DNA from: Costus lasius | Taxonomy: Eukaryota; Streptophyta; Magnoliopsida; Zingiberales; Costaceae | Length of the DNA stretch: 64,000 bases | Assembly (NCBI GenBank): GCA_027563935.2 | Contig: CM050450.1 | Span: 6,245,957 to 6,309,956 of the forward strand | Direction: 5' to 3' | Shown: one piece after another, positions 23,396 to 35,800 of the stretch | Numbering within the stretch: position 1 is the first letter of the stretch | How the letters are laid out: every line of letters starts with the position of its first letter | The notes under the pieces: generated by a model | What the model was told of the DNA's origin: nothing | The model's database searches: none | The model's input: only the letters and a program-made list of their open reading frames with translations | Made by a program: the position numbers and the translations under genes

Positions 23396-23883
23396 GAGTC
23401 TGGTAGAGTATAAAGAAGCAGCAATCCTTGTATCTCATCATTAAATTTGATGCTCATTTCTCCAAGCTGATTTAGAATTCCTTGAAAAGTATTCAAGTGG
23501 TCTTTAACAGAACCACTGTCAAGTCTCAAGGACATAATGAGCTTCATTAAATACAGCTTGTTATTGCCGGTCTTTCGAGCATACATATTCTTGAGCTTCG
23601 CCCACAATGTTTTTGCATTTGTCTCTCCACACACATGGTTCAACACATTATCATCCAGCCATTGCCTTATGTAGCCACACACTTGCCGATGAGTAATAGC
23701 CCACTGCTCTTCGGTCTTACCTTTGGGCTTCTCATCAAGGAAAACTAACTGGTAATAATCTTTCACATAGAGGAGATCTTTCATCTTTCCTCTCCATTTG
23801 TGGTAGTTTGAACCATTCAAGAGAATCATCCTACTTGTATTTACCTCCATTGTATAATACAAGCTGATTCCAACTAGCAACAT
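23380..23883 (-). CDS. Copia gag, internal region 2, intact 167-aa frame
   Basis: This is the same gag as at 16623-17225 but without the nonsense codon (HRQVCGYIRQWLDDN is continuous). The frame ends at TLPDSWEVL, where the captured ClpP DNA begins in another frame. Short copia Gag proteins can assemble particles, and this would be a C-terminally trimmed Gag without its zinc knuckle. Confidence 0.8.
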   Translation of the reverse strand: MLLVGISLYYTMEVNTSRMILLNGSNYHKWRGKMKDLLYVKDYYQLVFLDEKPKGKTEEQWAITHRQVCGYIRQWLDDNVLNHVCGETNAKTLWAKLKNMYARKTGNNKLYLMKLIMSLRLDSGSVKDHLNTFQGILNQLGEMSIKFNDEIQGLLLLYTLPDSWEVL

Positions 23884-24080
23884 AACTTCAGAGTTATGTC
23901 CTCTGGATGCACTGAGGAAAAACTAGATCAAAATCTGGCTCGAAACTGACCGATTAGCACAGAGGCAGAGAGACTACGCCCCGGCGACTAGCACCGACGT
24001 ACGCACCCTCCAAACAGCGTGAGCTAACGTCTATATCTCGAATGCAACAGATTTACCGCGAACCTCCCTCTAATACCACT

Positions 24081-25584
24081 TGTTGGGATCAACCTCAGCT
24101 CTGATACCACTTGTTGGGAGAGATGAGTGTAAAAACTCCCTGTTGCTAGATTTAAAACCAAATGAACTACCGGCAATATATCTCAGTAAAACTCAGAAAT
24201 GACAGCGGAATAAAATACCAAACAACCAGACAAGGAACACCAGGGATTTTTACGTGGAAAACCTCCCCAACTTGAGGAGGAAAAACCACGGGACCCAAGT
24301 CCGCTTAAACCTTCCACTAAATCAATTAATGGGTATTACAAATCTTCCTAGAACATCTAGGAGCATAACCACATCATCAAGTATAAACTTGGATAATAGA
24401 CAACCATCAACATAAAGTTGGAAGCAGATGTAGGAGAGGAAAAAAGTTCAGAAATCACTAAGATAACAGTCTCGGTTCTGGGCTGACTGCGAGAAATTGA
24501 GACTTAGTTCGACGATCCGACCGTTCAGACTGTAGAGCACTGAGTCACGAACCTTCTCCTAAAATTTCAGCCCGATCCAACGGTGAACTTCTTGCCGGCG
24601 GCTAATATACACAGGCTGCCCTAAGTTCACAGCTTCCCTGAACTTTCTCCTCTCTGCCTTTTTCTTCACGTTAAGTGGCTCTAACCTTGCGGCGCTCTTC
24701 TGCTCTCTTGGCTTGCACGCACCTCTCGCTTCTCCACAGTGGAATATATATGCATGCCAATTAGAAAACCCTAATGACAGTAATACGTGTCGAGGTGTCA
24801 CTTATCCATCCACGATAGTGTGCTGCAATCCACGTTAGCTGTATCCACCATAAGTGTACAGCAATCCACCATAAGTGTGCAGCAATCCACATTAGTGTGT
24901 CCACCATAAGTGTGTAGCAATCCACTATAAGTGTACAATAGTCCACCTTAGGATGTGTGTCCACGATATTTGCAGCATATTCACCATAGTTACAGCCTGC
25001 CCATGATAGCTACAACTGTGTCCACCATAACTGGAGTGTATCCACCATAGCTGCAGCGTATCCATGATAGCTGCAAGCTGTTTCCATCATAGCTGCAGTG
25101 TGTCTATGATGTTCTAACATCGTGTGTCCACGATCTTCTGCAGGCAGTCCATGATCTTCTACAGCGTGTCCACGATCTTCTGCAGGCAGTCCACAATCTT
25201 TTGCAGGCAGTCCATGATCTTCTGCAGTGTGTTCACGATCTTCTGCAGGCAGTCCACGATCTTCTACAACATACCCACCATGTTCTGAGGTGTGTCCATG
25301 ATAGCTGCAGGTGTGTCCACTATCTTCTGAGGTTTGTCCACAATCTTCTGAACATCGTGGACAGCGTGTCCACGATGTTGCAGGCTGTGTCCACCATAGC
25401 CTGCAATGTGTCCATGATGTTGCAGACTGTGTCCACCATGTTGGCAACTTCATCCATGATGGAGCCATCCTCCACATAGGCATAACCAACCATCCTCCAC
25501 ATAGGAGGGAAACTCACCCAACACCATCCTCCACATGGGCATAACCTGAGCCATCCTCCACATAGGAGGGAAACTCACTCAACA
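24081..25584 (-). repeat. LTR 3 (outer 5' LTR in minus orientation)
   Basis: This 1504-bp LTR runs from TGTTGGGATC to CTCACTCAACA. It has the same 31-bp terminal duplication with an internal primer-site copy (about 24098-24111) and a shorter 21-bp array (about 25120-25270). It is followed by ACACC, the same 5 bp that precede LTR 1. Confidence 0.9.
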
Positions 25585-25589
25585 ACACC

Positions 25590-26295
25590 CTTATATGTAC
25601 CCTTTCATGTTCACTCCTGGTGAGATTAATTGGGCTCAATTTGTCATAAAAGTTATTTTTGCAAATAAAGAGTTCAATTCATGTACATATAATTTAATAC
25701 TACCACTGAGATCAAGCTACTAGCTTAAATCATGGACATTGCGTATTGACAAATTAAACTGCAAAATTAATAAATAAGAGGTGAGCAGAATTCAAGCTCT
25801 CAAATTATGACTCTTATACGATGTTTGAAATTAATAAGATTATCATTTGTCCTAAAAACTAAAGCGGTTAAGAAAGAAACGAATTCATGTAATGATGATT
25901 TAAGAACAAATTTCAGTGCGCAAATACCTCATTCTTCATGAGGCAAAAGGATAATTATAGATAAAACAATCAATTGCTTAGATGATTCCTTCAATCATTG
26001 TAATTTGAAATTTCTAAATATATTTCCATTTTTCTCCCAATGTTTAGAACATTTCGCTTTTCCATGTCCTTTTGTATTCTTAAATCTCCACAACTAGCCT
26101 TCTCTGTGTACCTTATATTCATTTACATACCATTTTGCACATTCTTAATCTCAATGGTAACATACCTATAACACCTTTGTCCCGCATAGGAGATGGAAGG
26201 AAAATTACATTATTTATGACATGGTAAACAATCTAAGTCTGAACACCCATCTCGTGCATATAATGTTGTAGTACTTGTACATGTGGTACCATATT
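25590..26295. other. Spacer between two retrotransposons
   Basis: AT-rich unique sequence. I see no gene or repeat. Confidence 0.4.
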
Positions 26296-26300
26296 GATTG

Positions 26301-28069
26301 TGTTACAGGCCCAATACTATTAGTAGTATATGTAATAAAGTGGATCCAGGTTGGTATGTTATATCCGGTTCGCTAAGTAGAAAAGTATTATAAATAGGGA
26401 TCTAGGGGTTAAAGTAAGATGTCAAGTATTTTGTTATTATCTTTTTTGGGCATGCTTTGCACGATTTCTTGTCGGTGACGGCTGAGATCTATCAATTGGT
26501 CCAACGATCGCTGGGGAACTAGTGGTTTGGCGACGAATAAACGCGGAAGAAATTCCGTTGTCGATAGTAGATCTGAGTGGCGGATTTATTGTCGTTAGCT
26601 AGCCGTTGAAGAAAACCTAGGACACAAGAAGTTTAGCACGCAGTAAAGTCTTCTTCTTGGCAAGCTTCCAGTGCGACACAATGAGTTACTGTAGCAAGGC
26701 TTGCGAATGCGTCTGCAAAGCATTATAGTAGCGTTAGGGTTCGGCGATAGTATTGTAGTGCCGGTACTATAGCGGCGGGCATTGCAGTGACCTAGGGGGA
26801 AGGAAGAGGAAGGATGCGTGACACTGTGTCTACTGCGCACATGCGGTGTATGTAGATTAGGGTTGAAAAAAAAACTAAAGAGAGATTGCTGGTTTGAAAA
26901 AAAAAGAGATTATTAAAAAAAGAGTGAGACAGGAGTTAGAATAGACGATGATGAGGAATGAGGTTGCTCAACGTTATGTGGAGATGAATCGTCGTCTTGA
27001 CGTTTTATATGAGATGAGAGAAATGCTGAAAGAGCTGGTTAGGGAGAAGAAAATATGAGAGGGTGCAGATATGATTGTCGATGGGCAGACATATCCAACC
27101 TCGAGCAAGGTCCTAAAGACTACATTGCAGTGCTAAAGTAACATGGAGGATAGATGGTGGATTCATAACCGCATGAAATTACAAAGATTTGATGGAACTA
27201 ATTCAGTAGGATGGATTGCACAAGCTGAATAATATTTCGATATTCAAGGCACGCCAGACAACTATAAAATTCCTATGGCGTTTGTTCATATGGAAAGGCA
27301 AGCAAGCCATTGGTTTCGAGGGTTAAAACAATAGATTCGTAATCTTTCTTGGGAAGGGTTGAAGCAAGAAATGTTACAAAGATTTAGTAAATTTCCTACA
27401 ACTATGGTCCTTGATGAAAACTATTATGAAGAGAATAAACTTAACGGCAAACAGAATGATGTCAGCAAACAAGAAGTAATTAAGCATACTCCTATTGTTG
27501 ATAAGGCTTTTCTAACTATAGATGTGGTGAGTACTGAATGTGGTGAACTCTTCAAAGGGGATGATGATGACATAGCTAATTTTTTCAGCGATGATGATCT
27601 AAATCTGGGCTGGCCAAGCGATCTAGATGACAATCTAAGTAAAATGTCTTATGAGATAAAGGTTGTGAATGCTACAAAAACGCATTGAAAGACTTGACAC
27701 TACTTGCTGCTTGTGTATGCTAGGACGAGGAAAAGTTTTTTATGGTAAAAATACATATTGTTGATAAACGAGATCGTGGAGCAATTTCATCTTATAAGCA
27801 GGGGGATCCAGGAAAAGAAAATGCCAACTAATACACAGCCTTGAGGCCAAGGCTATGGTTAGAGAGGGGAGGAATTTTACGGGCTCAATACTATTAGTAG
27901 TATATGTAATAAAGCGGATCCAGGTTGGTATGTTATACCCGATTCACTAAGTAGAAAAGTGTTATAAATAGGGGTCTAAGGTTTAAAGTAAGATAGTCAA
28001 GTATTTTGTTATTATCTTCTTTGGACATGCTTTGCATCATTTCTCGCCGATGACGGTTAAGGTCTAACA
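26301..28069 (+). mobile_element. Gag-only LTR retrotransposon (TR-GAG type), copy B
   Basis: LTRs at 26301-26494 (TGTTACAGGC to ATCTATCA) and 27875-28069 (TTTTACGGGC to GTCTAACA) are related to those of copies A and C. A perfect 5-bp TSD, GATTG, occurs at 26296-26300 and 28070-28074. A primer-like ATTGGTCCAACG follows the 5' LTR, and a purine tract (AGAGGGGAGGAA) precedes the 3' LTR. The 3' LTR starts with TT instead of TG, which should block integration. Confidence 0.9.
26950..27688 (+). pseudogene. Degenerate gag of TR-GAG copy B
   Basis: The frame has LQRFDGTNSVGWIAQAE, stop, YFDIQGTPDNYKIPMAFVH, SHWFRGLKQ, stop and then LKQEMLQRFSKFPTT. These are the conserved retrotransposon gag (capsid) blocks, also found in copy C. 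At least two in-frame stops break it. An acidic frame at 27359-27688 continues the C-terminal part. No zinc knuckle or polymerase is visible. Confidence 0.75.
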
Positions 28070-28074
28070 GATTG

Positions 28075-30370
28075 TATATCGATTGCACACAATAATATTA
28101 TGTAGATAACTGTAACGATTTTAATATATTATTGTGTACTGGGCTTACCGTTAGAGGGTTGTCAATCTTTTAAATTCTATCAAGTGTACTACCTAGTACA
28201 GGATGAGTCTAGAAACCATAGTTTATAAGATCTAACAGACCTACAATCATCAACTTGGATTAAGCATTTTACAATGGACCTGACCACAAGTTTCAGGTAT
28301 ATTCACATATAAGTTAATGAGTTATTATTTTACTTGCAGTAGTAATAAATATCACCTAGGCAGAAGTATCCCTAAGATTAGTGAGGGGTCTAATATGACA
28401 AGGTTACCATAAATGGTTGAGTGACATTTGCTCAAGCCTCCCAGACCTTGGCTAGAGATGATTTTAGACTATAAATTAGGATTTGGTAATCAATGAGGAC
28501 ACCAATTCTGAAGTGAGGGAGAATGTGAAACTCCAATTGAGCTTATGAAGTCCAGCCCAGATTTAAGCCATCACCAATATCCCTTTAGGCATAAATCTAC
28601 GATAATAAAGTTTAACAAGATTGAGCTTATGAAGTCCAAAATTTTAGGTTAGAGCACTTTTTTCTAGAAATATTTCATTTCTTAGTCATGTAAAATCATG
28701 CTTGCACGGTTGCACCATAGAATCATCATACGCTCCATAATGAGTGAATATGTACCTTGAAGGCCCTTAGTTGAAGTGGTCAATGTAGAGGCAGTTGCAC
28801 ATGTTATAGACATCATCACATCAAGGTTATTATTGGATATTCCGCAAATGACTAATATGTGAACAATTTCTGCACACACAAAAAAAATGGTAGAGCATTT
28901 CATCATAGATAACCTCCTCACAGGAGCACAAAATTCTGAGAAACAGAAATGAAATACATAGACAAAGATTTTAATTTTCTTTACAAAAAAAAAATCTGAA
29001 ACACTTTTGCATCCTCTCCAACAAACAATCAGAAGTGACAACTATCACTAAATTCGGGAAAGCACACAGAAAATGACATTGAAAAAAAAAGAGAAACATC
29101 TATGCTTTTAAAATTTTACTTTATGAACGTCGTATCTAATTCGTTTCCCTAATATTCGTGAAAAGGGGCAGACGGGGAGAAACGCTCAAAGAAGCACAAC
29201 CATTAACATGGTGCATAAGAACATAAATATTTTACATAACAATATGGAATTACAATTATCATTATAAAATAAAAGAATCAAGGAGACAAACAAATCATTA
29301 GAAAAGCACGTAATCCAACAGGAATTTATTCAACAAAGATCGAATGAGACACCATTTGCTTCAGAGATTAGCAATGAATCAAATAACCTCATCACAAATT
29401 TATGCCGGCAAAAACAAACATCCGCTCTAAGAACAAACAGCGATAAGAATAATTCCCAGCGCTAACCAACAACAGAGCATTTGATAGAGGAATCGAAGTA
29501 GGAATTCGAGGAGGAAAAGAATGAGCAATACCTCCCGTATGATGCTTTCCGAACGCGCCGAAGGAATCTGAAAGACAACCCGCGCGCCGAACGCGAGGCC
29601 GAGACGGGTACTTGATTTGGTAACGGGCTATTTAATTGGGCCGGCCACTGCTTTAAGGCGTATAAACCCAATATGAATGAACCTAAGGTTAAGAGTTAAG
29701 ACTAAAAGATTTCTTCTTCGGCAACTATGAGAACATATATGAATAGAAAGCTTAAGATTTTAGGAAATCTTAGGGTAAAGGCCTGTTTGGCCCGCTGTAG
29801 GATGGATGAGTACGAAAGTCTAAGAATAATAAAAGCTAAAATTTAAGAAGTTGTATTTTTTAATTTCTTTAGCTTTTAAATTGATTATCACCTCAAAAGT
29901 CGAGCTATAGCTGGATGGTAGCGGGGTTAAACAGGCCTTACAAGTCTTTGTCTATAAATCTTGGGCAAGGTCATATCTGGGTCGTGATCATATCTAAGAC
30001 GTTTATTTTGTAGAATTCGTGAATCTTAAAGTAATGCAAATGTAACCCTTGCTTTAAAGTTCGTAATTTCAGAAATATGATAGGCTCAAATGTGATCTCG
30101 CTTAAGATTCCGTACCAATATGATGTTTTGTGATACTTAAGTTAACAAACAATTCATGCAAATAAATAACAATAGAACTTCAACATTCGGATGTCAATCA
30201 TCTTCATCAAAGTAAATAACACAAATTTACCTACCAAAGGAAGACATGGCATACATAATATATGATACATGTAACCAAAAGTTGAAAACTGGAAAAGAAT
30301 CATGAGATCAATAAATGAGCATTCAAAACCAGAATGGGGTGCATTCTTCTTTTTTTCATGCTTAATTTGT
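28075..30370. other. Intergenic, no supported gene
   Basis: Mostly AT-rich. Near 29570-29650 the minus strand has a GC-rich patch with GGCCCAATTAAA, a motif (GGCCCA, site II) common in plant promoters, but I find no convincing gene downstream of it. A 119-codon frame at 28682-29041 (-) is not recognisable. Confidence 0.35.
29778..29939. mobile_element. Short MITE-like inverted-repeat element
   Basis: About 160 bp bounded by AAGGCCTGTTTGGCCCGCT and, inverted, AAGGCCTGTTTAACCCCGCT. Ends that begin GGCCTGTTT are frequent in plant MITEs. I cannot define a clear target duplication. Confidence 0.55.
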
Positions 30371-32490
30371 TTACTTGGCCTTGTACTTGTTCTCAAGTCC
30401 TCCAGGCTTCTTCTTCCTTTCAATTTCCATCTTGTGGTCAGAAGGTGATGGCGCCACCCTTGTCTTCTCTGCTCGTCCACCTGAAACAGTCTCTGTATAA
30501 TAATGCCCACCTTCTACTCCATTTCTCGATCTTCTTTCATCATCCTGAGGCACCTTGGCGTATGAAACGTCATTCAAAGGTGAAATGGCAGGAACCCCTT
30601 GGCTTCCACCAGCTCCTCCAACTCTCTCTTGATCTATAAAAAGAAGCTGCACTATTGTTCGCAATGGCAGCTGGTCATTGCCTATAGCATTTGCTCGTGC
30701 TTCAGATGACAATTTACGGCAGTCAATCATTCTGCAGAGCCTCTTTTTCTCTGTCTTGGTTATCTCCGGATGCTCCTGATCATTAACCACAGCGAGGTTT
30801 AGTAAATGTTAATTTCATAATGTAGGATGGTAGATTTGCACTCAGATGCTACTTACATTCAGGTAAGTATCAATGGCTTGATAGAGGCCGTCATGCTCTA
30901 CTCTTGCCATTTCAGGCAATGATCCTGCAACTTCAATGAACTTGGGAACTGCTAGACTACTCTCACGAGCAATGATTTGTAGGAAGGAGTCAAAGATCCT
31001 CCCCACCTTGGTGATCTTTCTCTCTGCCTCTTCTCGTGGCACGTGTCGTCGGAGGTGTAACAGGAAACTCTCCAGGATTGCCTCCGCCATGCTGATGTCA
31101 TGAGACTGGGGGTTTATAGCAGAGGGAATGAGGAGATCGCTTGCGTTGACTTCATCCAGATGCTGACCTGACCTTCTTATCAGCTCTGCTTTGGTGGATG
31201 GAGACGCCCTCACATAATTAGCAAGCTTGAGAAGTCTCAACAAGAAGCGCCCGGATACTGATCCTACCTCAGTTGGGATCATGCTCACAATGGCCTCTAG
31301 CACCTGTCGGTGTTTGCTTAATTTATCGTCAGCTCGAGCTGCAGAGCTCTGAGTTTGGCTCTGGAGCTCCTTCAGGCTTGGTATGTGTTTGCATGTGTAG
31401 ACATGGAGGGCTTCTCCGATGAGCGCGGGAGGGAGCTTCTTCGTTGACCTTACAGTTGATATGATTGACCGAAAGAGATCAAGGTCAAGATCTGAAACAT
31501 CTTCTGTCCACCAGTCCTTGGGGACTGAGTGCTTCTGCTGCTTTGTGTACCCAGGCCTCGTGTAAGTGTAGGACCATGTGACCTGAAATTAAGAACGAGG
31601 ACCATTCAAAGGGCACCAATCCGTGAATTTCACTGAAATGGAGGAAAACTAGGGCCATTAATTTCTTGGTATTAACTATTTAGGCATATGTGAGTTCAAT
31701 ATGTTTGTTCTTCCTAGTTTTATGATCTATTCGAAGTGTCACATTGACGAATTTTCTGTACAGCGATTGTACTGTTCATTTACACACCTGTGATGGATGG
31801 ATGAGGATCTTTTCAATTACTGAATCCATGCAGGGCTGCACAATCCTATGATCATCTGCCCACCCAGTCTGCCTCCACATCGACTGGAGTGTCATGATCG
31901 AGTCTTTCCAACCTTGGAGAATGCAGGAATCGAAGAACAACTCGAGCTTCGCGATAAAGTTTCCCTTGGCAACCGATTCAGTCATTCGCAGCAACTTTGC
32001 TGCAGAAATTGCTGACACGAAGTTGTAAGCACTGAGATTGATGGTGATACCGTAGCAGAATTTGGCGCAGAGTTCAAAGGCTTCTTCGCCGCCAGGAATG
32101 TCATGAAGAGCTATTGGGATTGGCTGGCCATTTTCATGGTCGGAGTCGGAGCAGAGGCGTTGTATGAGGCCGCATTTCAGAAGAAGTGGAAACTACAGTT
32201 AAAATGCCCTGAAATCAAAAGCTTTGAACTAATTGGAATTTGAAGGTATCTCTATTCTAGCATTTGACTTCCAAGGAGCAGGCTGATCTTGTAGGATTTC
32301 TAGAAAGTCAACAGTTTGACTTTGATTGCAACATCTAGGTGAATCAATTGAGCTTTCGGAGGTTCTCCTCATACTTGCCCTACTGTGTTTCACCTTCATA
32401 GACTATGTGAAATCAGATACATCCTACTGTTGATTCGCAAGAATTGTTTCATGTTGTTATTTTTCTATATTGATTGATTTAAATGAGAGG

Positions 32491-32537
<47 letters not shown>

Positions 32538-32838
32538 GACCTTATGCAGGAGGTATTTGGTGTTATTAACATGAATAATGAGGTCAGTTGGCACATCTGA
32601 CAACACTGACCTGCAAGACAGCAAGGAACCTAATGTGTAAATTTGCAAAACCATCTGGCGCTCAGAAATAGCAGATTACTAATAACCAGATTAAAATTTT
32701 CTTGTCAGATCATATTTAATCTGTTCTATTCAATTTTCAACCATTTGATCTCTGCTGCTTTAAACACAAGCATACTAACCTTACAGCTTCCTCTGTGAAA
32801 AATGTGTCTGGCTTGGTTCCTAGTTTCATGTACTTCAT
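30371..32838 (-). CDS. BTB/POZ and NPH3 domain protein (At5g67385-like), 554 aa
   Basis: Five exons, in transcription order: 32780-32838, 32541-32610, 31788-32192, 30857-31582 and 30371-30775 (1665 nt, phases consistent). Residues 1-43 (MKYMKLGTKPDTFFTEEAVR, then SDVPTDLIIHVNNTKYLLHK) begin the BTB domain. KCGLIQRLCSD and GGEEAFELCAKFCYGI continue it. The NPH3 domain includes KDWWTEDVSDLDLDLFRSII, GRFLLRLLKLANYVRAS, HDGLYQAIDTYLNEHPEIT, KKRLCRMIDCRKLSSEA and LPLRTIVQLLF. Family members are substrate adaptors for CUL3 ubiquitin ligases at the plasma membrane in phototropism and auxin-linked growth. The C-terminal tail is short and basic and lacks a long coiled coil. The closest type is my inference. 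Confidence 0.92.
32493..32534 (-). repeat. (GA)n microsatellite beside a splice donor
   Basis: About 21 GA units on the plus strand, that is (TC)n in the NPH3 transcript. It starts just after the donor GTCCAG of intron 2 (donor at 32535-32540). Length variation here could influence splicing. Confidence 0.9.
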
Positions 32839-35800
32839 CTTTGCTGTTCTTCTTTCCTTCCAACAATGGCATTAATTCTTCAACTACAAACCAGTGACTT
32901 TATCTTCCTCGAGCCTGTAACCTGTATGAAATCAGGCAACTACTTGAGTGATGCTGCTTTTTAGTTGTTTCGTCAGATGCCAAAGAACAAACTCTGAAAA
33001 AAAAAATCAGTTTCTGATGGTAACATAATTTCCTACAATGAAAGAGCATAATATGATTCTTAATCTTGGTAGAGTTTGAAAAGGTGCATGGATCACCAGT
33101 ACTTTTAATATGTTAAATATCAAATATCTCGGAGATATAATCGATATGGACCGAAATTAAAAACCTTAGAGCATATGAATGGATATAAGGAACTATCAGC
33201 CAAACTAACCATTTTTTTTTTCAAAGAATTAGTAGCTTGTGTCTGCTTTAGATTTCCCTAGCCAAGTTCCTCATATATAATGGATTTAGAAGAAAGATCC
33301 TTAGCAGTTTTGCTTTGAGGATCATGATATAACATCTTCAATTCTTCCCTGTGCTCTTCAGTTTGGGTGGTCAGAAAAAGATCTGGAGTGCTTTTTATTT
33401 TTGTATTTGAACTGCAATATGTAAACTTTGTCTTAGAAAATTTGGATCTTTTTTTATACTGACTAAATTTGCTATATTTAGGTCTTAAATGACAAAAAAA
33501 AAGAATAAAAATATAGTCCTGGTTGTTCACCTTAAAGAGGAAAGTAAAAAGTGCTGAAAAACTAAAACCCTAGTTATCTACTAAATGGGTCATAAATCTG
33601 CTAAAGAAAAAAAAGTAATTTTGCAAACCATAGGGATAGGATCGCGTCATCTCAATTCCACTAAGGGGACATGAAGTAAGTGATAAGAACCGTCTCCCAC
33701 TATGAACTGACACTATGTTGGCCATACCAGCCACAGAGTTTATGTAGATTGTCAAATCTCCATTATATGAAGCTTGTTTAGGGAGGTAACACCTAATATT
33801 AGGATCTCTGAGATCACAGGATCCCCATAAAACTGGTCTTTTAGTCTCTTCACATCTGATTTTGAGGATTTCAGGTCCCACAGACAAGATAAAGTGATGC
33901 AAGATACAAAGTAGGATCTTCAAGCAATTGTCTTGTGAAAGCCTATCATTTACCTTACTCCAACCACAAAAGCTCAAGCAATTGAGTGAGTGAGCAAGCT
34001 GGCCCCAGGTGCTAGTGGAGGCCATGGAGAATCTCAAATTGCCATTGTGGCAACTTGTGAAAGAGTGGTGAATGCCTCTAACTCACAATCTAAATAGATT
34101 TCCACCATCCCAGCAACAACTTTGTGGGGCACTATATAATAAATAAATAGATATCAAATTTAATATGCTACTAAACAATGAGCTCACACTAACATACAAA
34201 TCTAAATAGATTTCCATCATGGGGCATATATGTCTCACATAAAGTTAGAAGTGAGTTACTACTGGATTTGTGGAGCTATAGTTTGAACAAAAAGGAATTA
34301 ATGAAAATGATATGTCCTTTTTTATTCTCAAAATGAGTGGATAAGGAAGAAACTATTTTCCATAAACTTGATTCCGACAAGAAAGGTTAAATTTTTTTTA
34401 TGCTTATCAAACAATTGGAATCCATTTTTTTTAGAGAAAAGATGAAAAATGTGTAGAAAAATCAGAGTGATGAGTGCTGATCATTTTGGTTTGTAAACCT
34501 GAGAGAGAAAGCAGAAGTTTCATGGTTCATCCCTCATCAGTCCAAAAATGAGAGGTTACATAACATCAGAAGTTTTTAATAGAACGAATCATACTTTCAC
34601 CAATAACTATGCTAAGGGAGTGAGAAACAATCAAGATAATGGCTAAATTATAGTGCTAATGCATACATAATCCTGCTAGTTCAGGACTTACCTTAAAAGG
34701 TTAAGAGCACCAAGCTTTTTATACTATCAAGTAATTCTAGGATCCTTTTGGCAAACAAGTAGTTGGATTTAAGATGAATGCACTCCATACCAAAACTTGT
34801 GATAGTACTTTTGAATGATCTGTCTTCTCAGTAGTTGCTAGTTTTGCAGTGTGATCTCACTAAAAAAGAACCTTTGAGAATTAGTAATTCAGATCTATCT
34901 GATTGATCTGTAAGTTGAAAAAAAAAACAAAACGGTTGCTTGCTTTAGTAATATCCAAGAACTAAAGAAACAGACAGATGAGTTGATTTGCATATGATAA
35001 AGAAATTATTGTCACATGAACTTCCACAAAGTGAATGATTTCTCTTCTTTTCAGTGAAAAGATGGTTACTTACTGCAACAGAAAGGAACCAAATTGTGAA
35101 AAGGCTGAGTTGAATTGATGGCAGAAACCCCCGTTCAATTGCTGCAAAGACTAGTAGTGCTCCTCACCAGTGCTGAGGCATTAGCAGCTAAAAGAAAATT
35201 ACAGTACAATGTTGAAACAGTAAAGAAAAAAATATATCAGAAGAGACATGCAACTTAAGTGTTAGAAAACCGGTGAAGAATCTCCATACACCATGCTTGT
35301 TCTAGAAAGACACTGAGAAGGGCAGGTCTTTGGAGTTTGTTCTTTGTGTGTCATATGGAGATGGCCTCAAGAATGGAGAAGTAGGCGATAGGGAGGAGTG
35401 CTCTCAGTGGAGAAATTTTCCTCTTGTCAAAGTAGTAGGTGGTGCATATATATATTCCCTCTACTATGATCATGCTATGGACAACCTTTTAATGCTTCAG
35501 ACACAAGAAAAAGTGTTCATCAGTCAAGGTCACAAGAAAAATAAACCTCCAGTAATCAAATAGAATTAGGCAACTAAGGAATGTAGGAAACTAGGAGCAT
35601 AGAATGGAGAAGTAAATTTATTTTCTTAGTAAAGCAGACCTCTTTACTAATAAACTTATACTCTTTGAAAGAAAGGCTAGTTACCCTTTGTACTCTCTCT
35701 ACCTATCTCATTCTTCACCTCTCCTTCCATTCTTTTGAACTCTTTCCAACTCTAAAGGATCAATGGCAGTACATACAAAGGTATTACAACTGGTGGAGAA

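Larger units (their letters stand above)
11999..25589 (-). mobile_element. Composite Ty1/copia-like element, LTR-int-LTR-int-LTR
   Basis: Three related LTRs (12004-15241, 17423-18984, 24081-25584) enclose two internal regions (15242-17422 and 18985-24080), all reading on the minus strand. The outermost LTR ends are flanked by the same 5 bp, ACACC, at 11999-12003 and 25585-25589. The whole 13.6 kb therefore derives from a single insertion site. LTR ends are TGTTG...CAACA. A primer-binding site complementary to initiator Met-tRNA (AGTGGTATCAGA on the minus strand) follows each 5' LTR, and a purine tract (GAAGGGGGAGAT in region 1) precedes each 3' LTR. Coding capacity is gag, zinc knuckle and protease, with most of integrase, reverse transcriptase and RNase H missing, so the element is non-autonomous. 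Unequal recombination between LTRs of two allelic copies would give this layout. Confidence 0.9.

Noticed and set aside
33570..34037. 155-codon minus-strand frame upstream of the NPH3 gene
   Set aside because: Unrecognised composition. Could be leader or intergenic sequence. No conserved motif.
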